A program made the translations under genes and the position numbers. Positions 16,811-25,072 of a DNA stretch of 64,000 bases are shown piece by piece; the first letter of the stretch is position 1, and each line of letters opens with the position of its first letter. The stretch covers positions 1-64,000 of the forward strand of contig JAEWIF010000056.1 in assembly GCA_023387335.1 (NCBI GenBank). The letters run 5' to 3'. The notes under the pieces are model-generated. The model did not search any database, was not told where the DNA came from, and saw nothing but the letters and a program-made list of their open reading frames with translations. Source of the DNA: Pseudomonadota bacterium. Its GTDB lineage: Bacteria; Pseudomonadota; Gammaproteobacteria; Burkholderiales; Burkholderiaceae_C.

Positions 16811-18106
16811 TCAGGACGATTCGTCGTTGAGGCGGCGCAATTCGCGCAGCTTCTCGCCGATGCGGATCTCGAGGCCGCGTTCCACCGGACGGTAGAAGCC
16901 GGGTGGCTTCATGCCTTCGGGCAGGTAGTTCTCGCCGGCGGCGAAGCCGCCCTCCTCGTCGTGCGCGTAGCGGTAGCCCTTGCCGTACGAGAGGTCCTTC
17001 ATCAGCTGCGTGGGCGCGTTGCGCAGGTGCATGGGCACCGGCCGCGTGCCGTCCTTGCGCACGAAGGCCTTGGCCTCGTTGAACGCGTTGTAGACCGCGT
17101 TCGACTTGGGCGCCATCGCCAGATAGACCACGCATTCGGCCAGCGCCAGTTCGCCTTCGGGCGAGCCGAGGCGCTCATAGACCTCCGCGGCGTCCAGCGC
17201 CAGGCGCAGCGCGCGCGGATCGGCCAGGCCGATGTCCTCGGCGGCCATGCGGACCATGCGGCGCGCCATGTAGCGCGGGTCGGCACCGCCATCGAGCATG
17301 CGCACCAGCCAGTAGAGCGCCGCATCGGGGTCCGAGCCGCGCACCGACTTGTGCAGCGCGCTGATGGTGTCGTAGAACTGTTCGCCGCCTTTGTCGTAGC
17401 GGCGCATGCGCTCGCCCAGCACCCGCAGCAGCCAGGCGTCGGTGATCTCGCCCAGCTGCTCCTTGGCCGCGGCGACCGCCAGCGTCTCCAGCGTGTTGAG
17501 CAGCCGGCGCGCGTCGCCGTCGGCGTAGGCCACCAGTCGCGTGAGCGCGGACGGTTCCAGCGCCGGCACCGCGCCGATGGCCTGCGCCTTGGCCACGATC
17601 TGCTGCAGGTCGTCTTCGGTCAGCGGCTGCAGCACGTAGACCGCGGCGCGCGAGAGCAGCGCGGAGTTCACCTCGAACGACGGGTTCTCGGTGGTGGCGC
17701 CGATGAAGGTGAAGAGGCCCGACTCCACGTGCGGCAGGAAGGCGTCCTGCTGGCTCTTGTTGAAGCGGTGCACCTCGTCGACGAAGACGATGGTGCGCTG
17801 CTGCTGCAGGCCGTCGCGCGCGCGTTGCGCCGCCTCCACCGCGTCGCGGATGTCCTTCACGCCGCCCAGCACCGCGCTGATGCTGATGAACTGCGCGTCG
17901 AAGGCGTCGGCCATCAGCCGCGCGATGGTGGTCTTGCCGGTGCCCGGCGGGCCCCAGAGGATGCAGCTGTGGGGCTGGCCGGATTCGAAGGCGATGCGAA
18001 GCGGCATGCCTTCGCCCAGCAGGTGCTGCTGGCCGACCACCTCGCCCAGGTTGCGGGGGCGCAGGCGTTCGGCGAGGGGGGCGTGGGGCGCGGCGGTCTT
18101 GGGCAC
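16811..18106 (-). CDS. rarA: Replication-associated recombination protein A (AAA+ ATPase)
   Basis: RarA/MgsA is a clamp-loader-like AAA+ ATPase acting at stalled replication forks. The 431-residue product has the family start LAERLRPRNLGEVVGQQHLL, Walker A GPPGTGKTT, Walker B IVFVDEVHRFNKSQQDAFLP, sensor GATTENPSFE and the C-terminal tetramerisation part (GSDPDAALYWLVRMLDGG). Length is typical. It follows lolA by 21 bp in the order ftsK-lolA-rarA, a conserved proteobacterial arrangement. Confidence 0.96.
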   Translation of the reverse strand: MPKTAAPHAPLAERLRPRNLGEVVGQQHLLGEGMPLRIAFESGQPHSCILWGPPGTGKTTIARLMADAFDAQFISISAVLGGVKDIRDAVEAAQRARDGLQQQRTIVFVDEVHRFNKSQQDAFLPHVESGLFTFIGATTENPSFEVNSALLSRAAVYVLQPLTEDDLQQIVAKAQAIGAVPALEPSALTRLVAYADGDARRLLNTLETLAVAAAKEQLGEITDAWLLRVLGERMRRYDKGGEQFYDTISALHKSVRGSDPDAALYWLVRMLDGGADPRYMARRMVRMAAEDIGLADPRALRLALDAAEVYERLGSPEGELALAECVVYLAMAPKSNAVYNAFNEAKAFVRKDGTRPVPMHLRNAPTQLMKDLSYGKGYRYAHDEEGGFAAGENYLPEGMKPPGFYRPVERGLEIRIGEKLRELRRLNDESS

Positions 18107-18127
18107 GTGGCCGAGTTTAGGCGGGCG

Positions 18128-18760
18128 TCACTGCCGCACCACGTCGGCGCCCTTCGGCGGCTTGAAGTCGAAGCTGCCCGCCGGCACCGGCGTATTGATC
18201 TGCAGCTGGTTGAACGTCATCACCGAGGTCTGGCCGAAGCTGTCCAGGATCTCCAGCTTCGAGAGGTCGTCGCCGCGAAAGCCGATGCGAACCTGGTTCA
18301 GCTGGCCTTCGCGCGACTTCGGCGTGGCCTGCACCCACTGCAGGCCGTCGCGATCGGGCGAGGGCTCCAGGTTGAAATCCTGGCGCAGGGCCGCGAGGTC
18401 CGGCGCCGCCGCGATCAGCGCCGCCGGCGTGCTGCCAAGCACCTGCGCCTGCGTCCGCGCGGTCACCTGGTTGAGGTCGGCGTCGTACAACCACAGCGTG
18501 CGGCCATCGGCCACGATGGCCTGCTGGAACGGCTTCTTGTAGTCGAAGCGGAAGCGGTTGGGACGGCTGAACTCGAAGGTGCCGCTGGAGGTCTTGCTGC
18601 GGGCCGCCTGGCCATCCCGCGCCGGCGCGGTGACCACCTGGGTGAATTCGGCCCGGCCCGTCTTGGCCGTCCTGACGAAGTTCTCGAGGGCATCCATGCC
18701 GGCCGCCTGCGCGGCGAACGCGGCCATGCCGAGGACGAGAGCGGAAATCGCTTGTTTCAT
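18128..18760 (-). CDS. lolA: Outer-membrane lipoprotein carrier protein LolA
   Basis: LolA is the periplasmic chaperone that receives lipoproteins from the LolCDE exporter and hands them to LolB. The 210-residue product starts at MKQAISALVLG with a signal peptide ending AAQAA. Next come MDALENFVRTAKTGRAEFTQ, the RPNRFRFDYKKP hydrophobic-pocket segment and NQVTARTQ. The matching Lol exporter genes lie 40 kb away at 58246-60181. It sits 43 bp after ftsK. Confidence 0.95.
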   Translation of the reverse strand: MKQAISALVLGMAAFAAQAAGMDALENFVRTAKTGRAEFTQVVTAPARDGQAARSKTSSGTFEFSRPNRFRFDYKKPFQQAIVADGRTLWLYDADLNQVTARTQAQVLGSTPAALIAAAPDLAALRQDFNLEPSPDRDGLQWVQATPKSREGQLNQVRIGFRGDDLSKLEILDSFGQTSVMTFNQLQINTPVPAGSFDFKPPKGADVVRQ

Positions 18761-18803
18761 GAAGGTTGGGTCAGCGGCCGGCCGCGAAGTTCGCAACCAG
18801 CCG

Positions 18804-21128
18804 TTACTCGGCGCGCGACGGAACGAGGATCTCGCGCTGGCCCTGGCCGTTCATGGCGCTGACCAGGCCCGCCTTCTCCATGTCCTCCACCAGCCGCGCG
18901 GCGCGGTTGTAGCCGATCTTCAGGTGGCGCTGCACCAGCGAGATGCTGGCCTTGCGGTTCTTCAGCACCACTTCGACGGCCTGGTCGTACATCGGGTCCT
19001 TCTCGCCGCCGCCTTCGCCCAGCAGGTCGCCCATGCCGCCCTCGTCATCGACCGTGCCGCCTTCGAGCACGCCCTCGATGTAGTTGGGTTCGCCCCCCTG
19101 CTCCTTCAGGTAGGCCACCACGCGATGCACTTCCTCGTCGCTGACGAAGGCGCCGTGCACGCGCACCGGGAGCCCGGTGCCGCTGGCCATGTAGAGCATG
19201 TCGCCCATGCCCAGGAGCGCCTCGGCGCCCATCTGGTCGAGGATGGTGCGGCTGTCGATCTTGCTGGAGACCTGGAACGCGATGCGGGTCGGGATGTTGG
19301 CCTTGATCAGGCCGGTGATCACATCCACGCTGGGACGCTGCGTGGCCAGGATCAGGTGGATGCCGGCGGCGCGGGCCTTCTGCGCCAGGCGGGCGATCAG
19401 CTCCTCGATCTTCTTGCCGACCACCATCATCAGGTCGGCCAGTTCGTCGATCACCACCACGATGTGCGGCAGGCGGTCGAGCGGCTCGGGGCTGTCGGGC
19501 GTGAGGCTGAAGGGGTTGTAGATGAACTCGCCCCTCGCCTTGGCGTCGTCGATCTTGACGTTGTAGCCGGCCAGGTTGCGCACGCCCATCTTGCTCATCA
19601 GCTTGTAGCGGCGCTCCATCTCGGCCACGCACCAGTTCAGGCCGTGGGCCGCCTGCCGCATGTCGGTGACCACGGGCGCCAGCAGGTGCGGGATGCCCTC
19701 GTAGACCGACATCTCCAGCATCTTCGGGTCGATCATCAGCAGGCGCACGTCGCGCGCCTCGGCCTTGTACAGCAGCGACAGGATCATCGCGTTGATGCCC
19801 ACCGACTTGCCCGAGCCGGTGGTGCCGGCCACCAGCACGTGCGGCATCTTGGCCAGGTCGGCCACTACCGGATTGCCGACGATGTCCTTGCCCAGGCCCA
19901 TGGTGAGCATCGACTTGGCCTCGTTGTAGACCTGCGAGCCCAGGATTTCCGACAGCTTGATCGACTGCCGCTTCGCGTTGGGCAGCTCCAGCGCCATGTA
20001 GTTCTTGCCGGGGATGGTCTCGATCACGCGGATCGACACCAGCGACAGCGAACGCGCGAGGTCCTTGGCGAGGTTGACGACCTGCGAGCCCTTCACGCCG
20101 GTGGCCGGTTCGATCTCGTAGCGCGTGATCACCGGGCCGGGCTGGGCCACGACCACGCGGACCTCGACGCCGAAGTCCTTGAGCTTCTTCTCGATCAGCC
20201 GCGAGGTCATCTCCAGCGTCTCGGCCGACACGGATTCCTGGCGCGCCTGGGCGCCATCGAGCAGGTCGACCTGCGGCAGCTTGCTGTCCGGCATGTCGGT
20301 GAACAGCGGCTTCTGGCGCTCCTTGGCGACGCGCTCGCTCTTGGGCACTTCCACCAGCACGGGCTCGATCAGCACGGGCGTCGGATGGTGCTCCTCGATC
20401 TCCACGCGCTCGGTGTGCACGGTTTCCTCGCGCTCGCGCGCGGCCTGCTGGCCCATCGCCAGGTCCTGCGCGATCTCGCGCTTCTCGCGGCGCGAGTGGA
20501 TGAAGGCTTCGATGCGCGAGCCCACCCGCTCGGCGACGTGCCCCCAGGAGAAGCGGAACACCAGCGCCGCGCCGAGCACCACCAGCGCGACGAACACCAG
20601 GCCGGAACCGGTGAAGCCAAGCCACTTCACGCCGGCCGGGCCGATCAGGTAACCAAGGGCGCCGCCGGCGTGATCGGGCAGGCGGCCTTCGAGGCGGTAC
20701 AGCCGCGACCACTCCAGCCCCGTGCTGGCGCACAGCAGCACCGCCAGGCCGATCCAGAACGCGAGGCGCGTGCGCCAGAAGCCGGGGACGGTCTCGACGC
20801 CGCCGCGCATCCAGCGCGCCAGCGTCGCCAGCCAGGCGCGCACGCCGGCGACGAAGCACCACCACACCGAGAAACCGAACAGGAAGTAGCTGCCGTCGGC
20901 GAGCCAGGCGCCCAGGCGGCCGGCCCAGTTGGCCACCGGCGCGCCCGTGCCGGAACTCGAGAACGAAGGGTCCTGCGCCGAGTAGCTGACCAGCGCGAGC
21001 AGCCAGTAGACGAGAGCCGCGCCGCCGATCACCAGCGCGAATTCGTTCAGGAAGCGGGGAGTGGTGCGGGCCGCGCCGGCCTCGGACTTCTTGCCGGGAT
21101 GGGCGAGGGTGTTGAGCGAGTACGTCAT
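18804..21128 (-). CDS. ftsK: DNA translocase FtsK
   Basis: FtsK is the septal DNA pump that moves chromosome termini and activates XerCD at dif. The 774-residue product has an N-terminal membrane part with about four segments within the first 180 residues (ALVIGGAALVYWLLAL, YFLFGFSVWWCFVAGV and others) and a short linker. The motor follows, with Walker A GTTGSGKSVGIN and Walker B HIVVVIDELADLMMVVG. A C-terminal winged-helix gamma domain (about 700-765, RHLKIGYNRAARLVEDME) recognises KOPS. The linker is short compared with E. coli FtsK, as is usual in this group. Confidence 0.96.
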   Translation of the reverse strand: MTYSLNTLAHPGKKSEAGAARTTPRFLNEFALVIGGAALVYWLLALVSYSAQDPSFSSSGTGAPVANWAGRLGAWLADGSYFLFGFSVWWCFVAGVRAWLATLARWMRGGVETVPGFWRTRLAFWIGLAVLLCASTGLEWSRLYRLEGRLPDHAGGALGYLIGPAGVKWLGFTGSGLVFVALVVLGAALVFRFSWGHVAERVGSRIEAFIHSRREKREIAQDLAMGQQAAREREETVHTERVEIEEHHPTPVLIEPVLVEVPKSERVAKERQKPLFTDMPDSKLPQVDLLDGAQARQESVSAETLEMTSRLIEKKLKDFGVEVRVVVAQPGPVITRYEIEPATGVKGSQVVNLAKDLARSLSLVSIRVIETIPGKNYMALELPNAKRQSIKLSEILGSQVYNEAKSMLTMGLGKDIVGNPVVADLAKMPHVLVAGTTGSGKSVGINAMILSLLYKAEARDVRLLMIDPKMLEMSVYEGIPHLLAPVVTDMRQAAHGLNWCVAEMERRYKLMSKMGVRNLAGYNVKIDDAKARGEFIYNPFSLTPDSPEPLDRLPHIVVVIDELADLMMVVGKKIEELIARLAQKARAAGIHLILATQRPSVDVITGLIKANIPTRIAFQVSSKIDSRTILDQMGAEALLGMGDMLYMASGTGLPVRVHGAFVSDEEVHRVVAYLKEQGGEPNYIEGVLEGGTVDDEGGMGDLLGEGGGEKDPMYDQAVEVVLKNRKASISLVQRHLKIGYNRAARLVEDMEKAGLVSAMNGQGQREILVPSRAE

Positions 21129-21216
21129 CCGGCGCGAAGCTTACCGCCCGGCTTCGCCCTCCGCCACCGCGCGTGACGGCGGCGCAACGCCGCGGACAGT
21201 GCTCGCGCGGACGCGC

Positions 21217-21891
21217 TCAGCCGAGGGTGCTGAGGCGTTCCTTCACCAGCATCGAGCCGTCCTCGCGCGTCTCGATGAAGCCGCGGTCCTCGAGGTCCTT
21301 CATCACGCGGCTGACCATCTCGCGCGAGGCGCCGACCATCTTGGCGATGTCCTGGCGCGAGATGCGCTCGCGGATGATGCTGTTGCCGTCGCGATCGGGC
21401 ACCGCGAATTCGAGCAGCGAGCGCGCGACGCGGCCGTAGACGTCCATCAGCGCGAGCGACTCGATCTTGCGATCGGCCTGGCGCAGCCGCTGCACCAGGC
21501 CCTTCATGATGGCGTAGGCCATCGAGCTGTTCTCGGGCAGGCAGCGGGCGAACTCGGCCCGGCCCAGCGCCAGCATGTCGGTCTGCACCTCGGCGCGGAC
21601 GGTGGCGGAGTGGGCCTCGTTGTCGATCAGGCTCATCTCGCCGATGTAGTCGCCGGGGTTGAGCGTGGCCAGGATGACCTCGCGGCCGCGCTTGTCGGAG
21701 GTGACCACGCGGACCCGGCCGGTGAGGATGATGAAGAGCGTGTTGGACTTCTCGCCCTGCTCCACCACGATCTCGCCGCGCTTGAACCGGCGCTTGACGA
21801 CCGCGTCGGCGACGGATTCGGCTTGGTTGGATGTGAGCAATGCGAACAACGGGACCCGGCGGATCAGTTCCAGGTTGGACAGCATCGACAT
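21217..21891 (-). CDS. Crp/Fnr-family transcriptional regulator
   Basis: The 224-residue product has an N-terminal cyclic-nucleotide-binding fold (GEIVVEQGEKSNTLFIILTG) and a C-terminal winged helix. The recognition helix GASREMVSR keeps the Arg-Glu-Arg pattern by which CRP reads TGTGA half-sites. The FNR cysteine cluster is absent, so it is not an oxygen sensor of FNR type. In the ligand loop GEMSLIDNEAHSATVR, the arginine that in CRP holds the cAMP phosphate is His94, although E85 and S95 remain; the effector may therefore not be cAMP. It is divergent from trxB with about 155 bp between them. Confidence 0.92.
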   Translation of the reverse strand: MSMLSNLELIRRVPLFALLTSNQAESVADAVVKRRFKRGEIVVEQGEKSNTLFIILTGRVRVVTSDKRGREVILATLNPGDYIGEMSLIDNEAHSATVRAEVQTDMLALGRAEFARCLPENSSMAYAIMKGLVQRLRQADRKIESLALMDVYGRVARSLLEFAVPDRDGNSIIRERISRQDIAKMVGASREMVSRVMKDLEDRGFIETREDGSMLVKERLSTLG

Positions 21892-22047
21892 CCAGTTCCC
21901 TCCAGCGTGGCCGTGCGCAATCGGTTCTTACAATCAACGGGATTGAGACGCCCAGGCATCGCAGCGCTCCGAGGCGCTTGATACTTGCAACGTTCACCCC
22001 GAAATGTACAACGACCTGTGGTGTTTCCCACACAGGTTTTCCAAGCA

Positions 22048-22998
22048 ATGAACACTCGACACGCCAAAGTCCTGATCCTAGGCTCCGGCCCGGCCGGCTA
22101 CACCGCCGCCGTCTATGCGGCTCGGGCCAATCTCAACCCCCTGCTGATCACCGGCATCGCGCAAGGCGGCCAGCTCATGACCACGACCGACGTGGACAAC
22201 TGGCCGGCCGACGTGCAGGGCGTGCAAGGCCCCGAGCTGATGCAGCGCTTCCTGGAGCACGCCGAACGCTTCAAGACGGAGATCGTCTTCGACCACATCA
22301 ACAAGGTCGATTTCGGCAAGCGGCCGTTCACGCTGACGGGCGACAGCGGCACCTACACCGCCGACGCGTTGATCATCGCGACCGGCGCTTCCGCGAAGTA
22401 CCTGGGCCTGCCCTCGGAGCAGCATTTCATGGGCAAGGGCGTGAGCGCGTGCGCCACCTGCGACGGCTTCTTCTACCGCGAGCAGGTCACGGCGGTGGTC
22501 GGCGGCGGCAACACCGCGGTGGAAGAGGCGCTGTACCTCTCGAACATCGCGAGCAAGGTCTACCTGATCCACCGCCGCGACAAGTTCCGCGCCGAGCCGA
22601 TCCTGATCGACAAGGTCATGGACAAGGTCAAGACCGGCAAGATCGAGCTCAAGCTGTTCAAGACGGTGGACGAAGTGCTGGGCGACGACAGCGGCGTCAC
22701 GGCGCTGCGCCTGAAGGACGCGCGCACCGGCGAGACCGAGGACCTGAAGACGCAGGGCTTCTTCGTGGCGATCGGCCACCAGCCCAACACCGAGATCTTC
22801 CAGGGCCAGCTGGAGATGAAGGATGGCTACATCCTGACCAAGTCGGGTCTGAACGGCTTCGCCACGATGACCAGCGTACCGGGCGTGTTCGCGGCGGGCG
22901 ACGTGCAGGACCACGTGTACCGGCAGGCGATCACCAGCGCGGGCACCGGTTGCATGGCGGCCCTGGATGCTCAGCGGTTCCTCGAACAGGAGCAGTAA
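22048..22998 (+). CDS. trxB: Thioredoxin-disulfide reductase
   Basis: This NADPH-dependent flavoenzyme reduces thioredoxin. The 316-residue product has the FAD motif GSGPAGYTAAVYAARA, the redox centre CATCDGFFY (CxxC), the NADPH motif GGGNTAVEEALYLS and the C-terminal FAD motif GVFAAGDVQDHVYRQA. ATG 22048 gives the normal N-terminus MNTRHAKVLILGSG; the open frame upstream adds unrelated residues. A palindromic repeat follows its stop. Confidence 0.96.
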   Translation: MNTRHAKVLILGSGPAGYTAAVYAARANLNPLLITGIAQGGQLMTTTDVDNWPADVQGVQGPELMQRFLEHAERFKTEIVFDHINKVDFGKRPFTLTGDSGTYTADALIIATGASAKYLGLPSEQHFMGKGVSACATCDGFFYREQVTAVVGGGNTAVEEALYLSNIASKVYLIHRRDKFRAEPILIDKVMDKVKTGKIELKLFKTVDEVLGDDSGVTALRLKDARTGETEDLKTQGFFVAIGHQPNTEIFQGQLEMKDGYILTKSGLNGFATMTSVPGVFAAGDVQDHVYRQAITSAGTGCMAALDAQRFLEQEQ

Positions 22999-23011
22999 AA
23001 GGCACAGTGGA

Positions 23012-23040
23012 CTGGGTCCCCGCCTGTGCGGGGACGACGG
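23012..23040. repeat. REP-like palindrome, copy 1
   Basis: A 29-bp intergenic element, starting ctgggtccccgcctg and ending gacgacgg, folds as tccccgc/gcgggga. Two relatives lie at 23700-23728 and 30719-30747. It sits just upstream of the rpmB -10 hexamer, in the place of the -35 region. Confidence 0.75.
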
Positions 23041-23057
23041 GGCATTCGCCCGTCGGC

Positions 23058-23063
23058 TATAAT
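23058..23063 (+). promoter_or_regulatory. Consensus -10 hexamer of the rpmB-rpmG promoter
   Basis: A perfect TATAAT lies about 155 bp before the rpmB ATG. No good TTGACA sits 17 bp upstream, because that position holds the tail of the palindromic repeat. Transcription would start near 23070, right before the folded leader. Confidence 0.65.
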
Positions 23064-23072
23064 CGCGGGCTT

Positions 23073-23194
23073 TGCCGGCTGCACTTGGGAAGGTGCGCCA
23101 AGCCGGCAGATGGGTTACCGCCACCCTTTCTGGCGAGGTGAGGCAGTTGCGAGGCTGCGGCGCTTTCCAAGCGCGACAGCCGCGAGTGACTGCC
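23073..23194 (+). ncRNA. Strongly folded 5' leader of rpmB-rpmG, possible cis-regulatory RNA
   Basis: Two compact elements are visible. The first pairs tgccggct (23073-23080) with agccggca (23101-23108); inside it gcactt (23081-23086) pairs with aggtgc (23091-23096) around a GGGA tetraloop of GNRA type, leaving a 4-nt bulge gcca. The second nests three helices: ggcagt/actgcc (23142-23147 with 23189-23194), ggctg/cagcc (23153-23157 with 23177-23181) and gcgctt/aagcgc (23160-23165 with 23169-23174). gtttt follows, so the last element could act as an attenuator. No known riboswitch class matched by eye. Feedback by a ribosomal protein is a natural but untested idea. Confidence 0.5.
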
Positions 23195-23217
23195 GTTTTG
23201 ATGCGAATGGAGTGCTC

Positions 23218-23451
23218 ATGGCACGCGTCTGCGAAGTGACGGGCAAAGGCCCGATGGTGGGGAACAACGTCTCCCACGCCAACAACAAGACCAAGCGCCG
23301 GTTCGAAGTGAACCTGCAATACCGCCGTTTCTGGGTTGAGAGCGAGAACCGCTGGGTGCGCCTGCGCATTTCCAACGCCGGCCTTCGCCTCATCGACAAG
23401 AAGGGCATCGACAGCGTGCTGGCGGACCTGCGGGCCCGCGGCCAGGCTTAA
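23218..23451 (+). CDS. rpmB: 50S ribosomal protein L28
   Basis: The 77-residue L28 starts MARVCEVTGKGPMVGNNVSH, followed by NNKTKRRFEVNLQ and the C-terminal WVRLRISNAGLRLIDKKGID. Length and sequence are standard for betaproteobacteria. GGAG precedes the ATG by about 7 nt. It is co-transcribed with rpmG 18 bp downstream. Confidence 0.98.
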   Translation: MARVCEVTGKGPMVGNNVSHANNKTKRRFEVNLQYRRFWVESENRWVRLRISNAGLRLIDKKGIDSVLADLRARGQA

Positions 23452-23469
23452 TTCGCAAGGAGCACGATC

Positions 23470-23640
23470 ATGGCAAGCAAAGGCGGCCGCGAGAAGATCA
23501 AGCTGGAGTCCACCGCGGGCACCGGCCACTTCTACACCACGAGCAAGAACAAGAAGACGATGCCCGAGAAGATGTCGATCATGAAGTTCGACCCGAAGGC
23601 TCGCAAGCACGTCGAGTACAAGGAAACCAAGCTGAAGTGA
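23470..23640 (+). CDS. rpmG: 50S ribosomal protein L33
   Basis: The 56-residue L33 reads MASKGGREKIKLESTAGTGH and ends YKETKLK. It has none of the zinc-binding cysteine pairs found in C+ L33 paralogs, so it is the zinc-independent form. AAGGAG lies upstream of the ATG. It is the last gene before the strong terminator at 23657-23683. Confidence 0.98.
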   Translation: MASKGGREKIKLESTAGTGHFYTTSKNKKTMPEKMSIMKFDPKARKHVEYKETKLK

Positions 23641-23656
23641 TTCAGCTGGCTCCATG

Positions 23657-23683
23657 AAAAAGCCCCGCATCGCGGGGCTTTTT
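23657..23683. terminator. Strong bidirectional Rho-independent terminator
   Basis: A perfect 12-bp stem, aaaaagccccgc with gcggggcttttt and loop atc, ends in a T-run on the plus strand and, by symmetry, on the minus strand. It ends rpmB-rpmG and can also stop the convergent desaturase transcript. Confidence 0.95.
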
Positions 23684-23699
23684 GTTTTCCAGGGAAGCC

Positions 23700-23728
23700 C
23701 TGGATTCCCGCCTTCGCGGGAATGACGG
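23700..23728. repeat. REP-like palindrome, copy 2 (compensated stem)
   Basis: A 29-bp relative of the elements at 23012 and 30719. The flanks ctgg and gacgg are conserved, but the stem is ttcccgc/gcgggaa instead of tccccgc/gcgggga. Both arms changed together, so pairing is kept. Confidence 0.75.
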
Positions 23729-23730
23729 AA

Positions 23731-24945
23731 TCAGGCGTGCGCCGACCGCAGCTTGAGTGAGAACTGCCGCAGCGCGTCGATGCCGCTCTCTTCCGCCCGG
23801 CGGCACCAGGCCTGCAGGTCGGCGGCCAGCTGCTCGCGCGAGTGATTGGTGTTGAGCCACAACTGGCGCAGTTCCTCGCGCATGGTGACCATCTGGTCGA
23901 GCACCGGGTGTTCGGCACGGGCCTTGGCCAGGTGAGCGCGGGCGGAAGCCGGCACCTTGTCATCGTCGCGGTGCAGCCAGCGCTTCGCGGCCTTCAGGGG
24001 CGAGAGGTCGGCGCCCTTTTCCTTCAGCAGGTCGATCTCCGACTTGCAGGTGCGGCGCATCTCGCGCGCGTAGCCGGCCATCACCTCGTAGCGGTGGGCG
24101 ATGAGCGCTTCGAGCGTCTTCTCGTCCGCCACGGGCTTGATCTCGCCGAGGCGCAGCTTCGGCGGTACTTTCTTGACCTTCGCCCAGCCGATCGCCTGCA
24201 TGGCCTGGATGTACACCCAGCCGATGTCGAACTCGTACGGCTTGACCGAGAACTTGGCCGAGGTCGGGTAGGTGTGGTGGTTGTTGTGCAGTTCCTCGCC
24301 GCCGATGATCAGGCCCCAGGGCGAGATGTTGGTGCTGGCGTCGGCCGCCTCGAAGTTGCGGTAACCCCAGTAGTGGCCGATGCCGTTGATGATGCCGGCC
24401 GCGGTGATCGGGATCCACAGCATCTGCACCGCCCAGACGGTGAGACCGAGGGCGCCGAACAGCGCCAGGTTCAGCAGCAGCATCAGGCCGACGCCCTGCC
24501 AGCTGTAGCGCGAATACAGGTTGCGCTCGATCCAGTCGTCCGGCGTGCCGTGGCCGAACTTGGCCATGGTTTCCTTGTTCTTGGCTTCCGCACGGTAGAG
24601 CTCGGCGCCGCGCCAGAACACGGTTTCGATGCCGCGGGTCTGGGGGCTGTGCGGGTCGTCCTCGGTCTCGCACTTGGCGTGGTGCTTGCGGTGGATGGCC
24701 ACCCACTCCTTGGTGACCATGCCGGTGCCCAGCCACAGCCAGAAGCGGAAGAAATGCGAGGGGATCGGCCCCAGGTCCATGGCGCGGTGCGCCTGGGTGC
24801 GGTGCAGGAAGATCGTGACCGACGCGATGGTGATGTGCGTGGTGACCAGCGTGTACAGCACGATCTGCCACCACGCCAGGTCCCACAGGCCATGGCCCAG
24901 CCAGTCGATGGCCGCGTTCAGCACGGCCCAATCGGGAAGCAACAT
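23731..24945 (-). CDS. Membrane fatty acid (acyl-CoA/phospholipid) desaturase with C-terminal extension
   Basis: This di-iron membrane desaturase introduces a cis double bond into saturated acyl chains. The three histidine boxes are HRTQAH (48-53), HRKHH (85-89) and HNNHH (about 219). Hydrophobic segments at about 28-47, 63-78 and 150-190 flank them. The core resembles bacterial delta-9 acyl-CoA desaturases of about 270-300 residues. The 404-residue product carries roughly 130 extra charged residues at the C-terminus (about 275-404). Substrate and regiospecificity are inferred from family only. It is convergent with rpmG. Confidence 0.92.
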   Translation of the reverse strand: MLLPDWAVLNAAIDWLGHGLWDLAWWQIVLYTLVTTHITIASVTIFLHRTQAHRAMDLGPIPSHFFRFWLWLGTGMVTKEWVAIHRKHHAKCETEDDPHSPQTRGIETVFWRGAELYRAEAKNKETMAKFGHGTPDDWIERNLYSRYSWQGVGLMLLLNLALFGALGLTVWAVQMLWIPITAAGIINGIGHYWGYRNFEAADASTNISPWGLIIGGEELHNNHHTYPTSAKFSVKPYEFDIGWVYIQAMQAIGWAKVKKVPPKLRLGEIKPVADEKTLEALIAHRYEVMAGYAREMRRTCKSEIDLLKEKGADLSPLKAAKRWLHRDDDKVPASARAHLAKARAEHPVLDQMVTMREELRQLWLNTNHSREQLAADLQAWCRRAEESGIDALRQFSLKLRSAHA

Positions 24946-25072
24946 AGGGTTTGGGGTTCTTTCTCTCGAGAGGGCACGGCGAGACTGCCGTCAACCCATC
25001 CGATCCATTCTAGGTCGAAGGGTTCAAAAAGCCCTGTTTTTTGTCAACGGCGGCCGCTTTCGCGGCCAGATG

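Noticed and set aside
23073..23194. Cobalamin or other known riboswitch in the rpmB leader
   Set aside because: GGGAA and GGTGC pieces occur, but the B12-box and the conserved core order are absent, so it is left as an unclassified leader.
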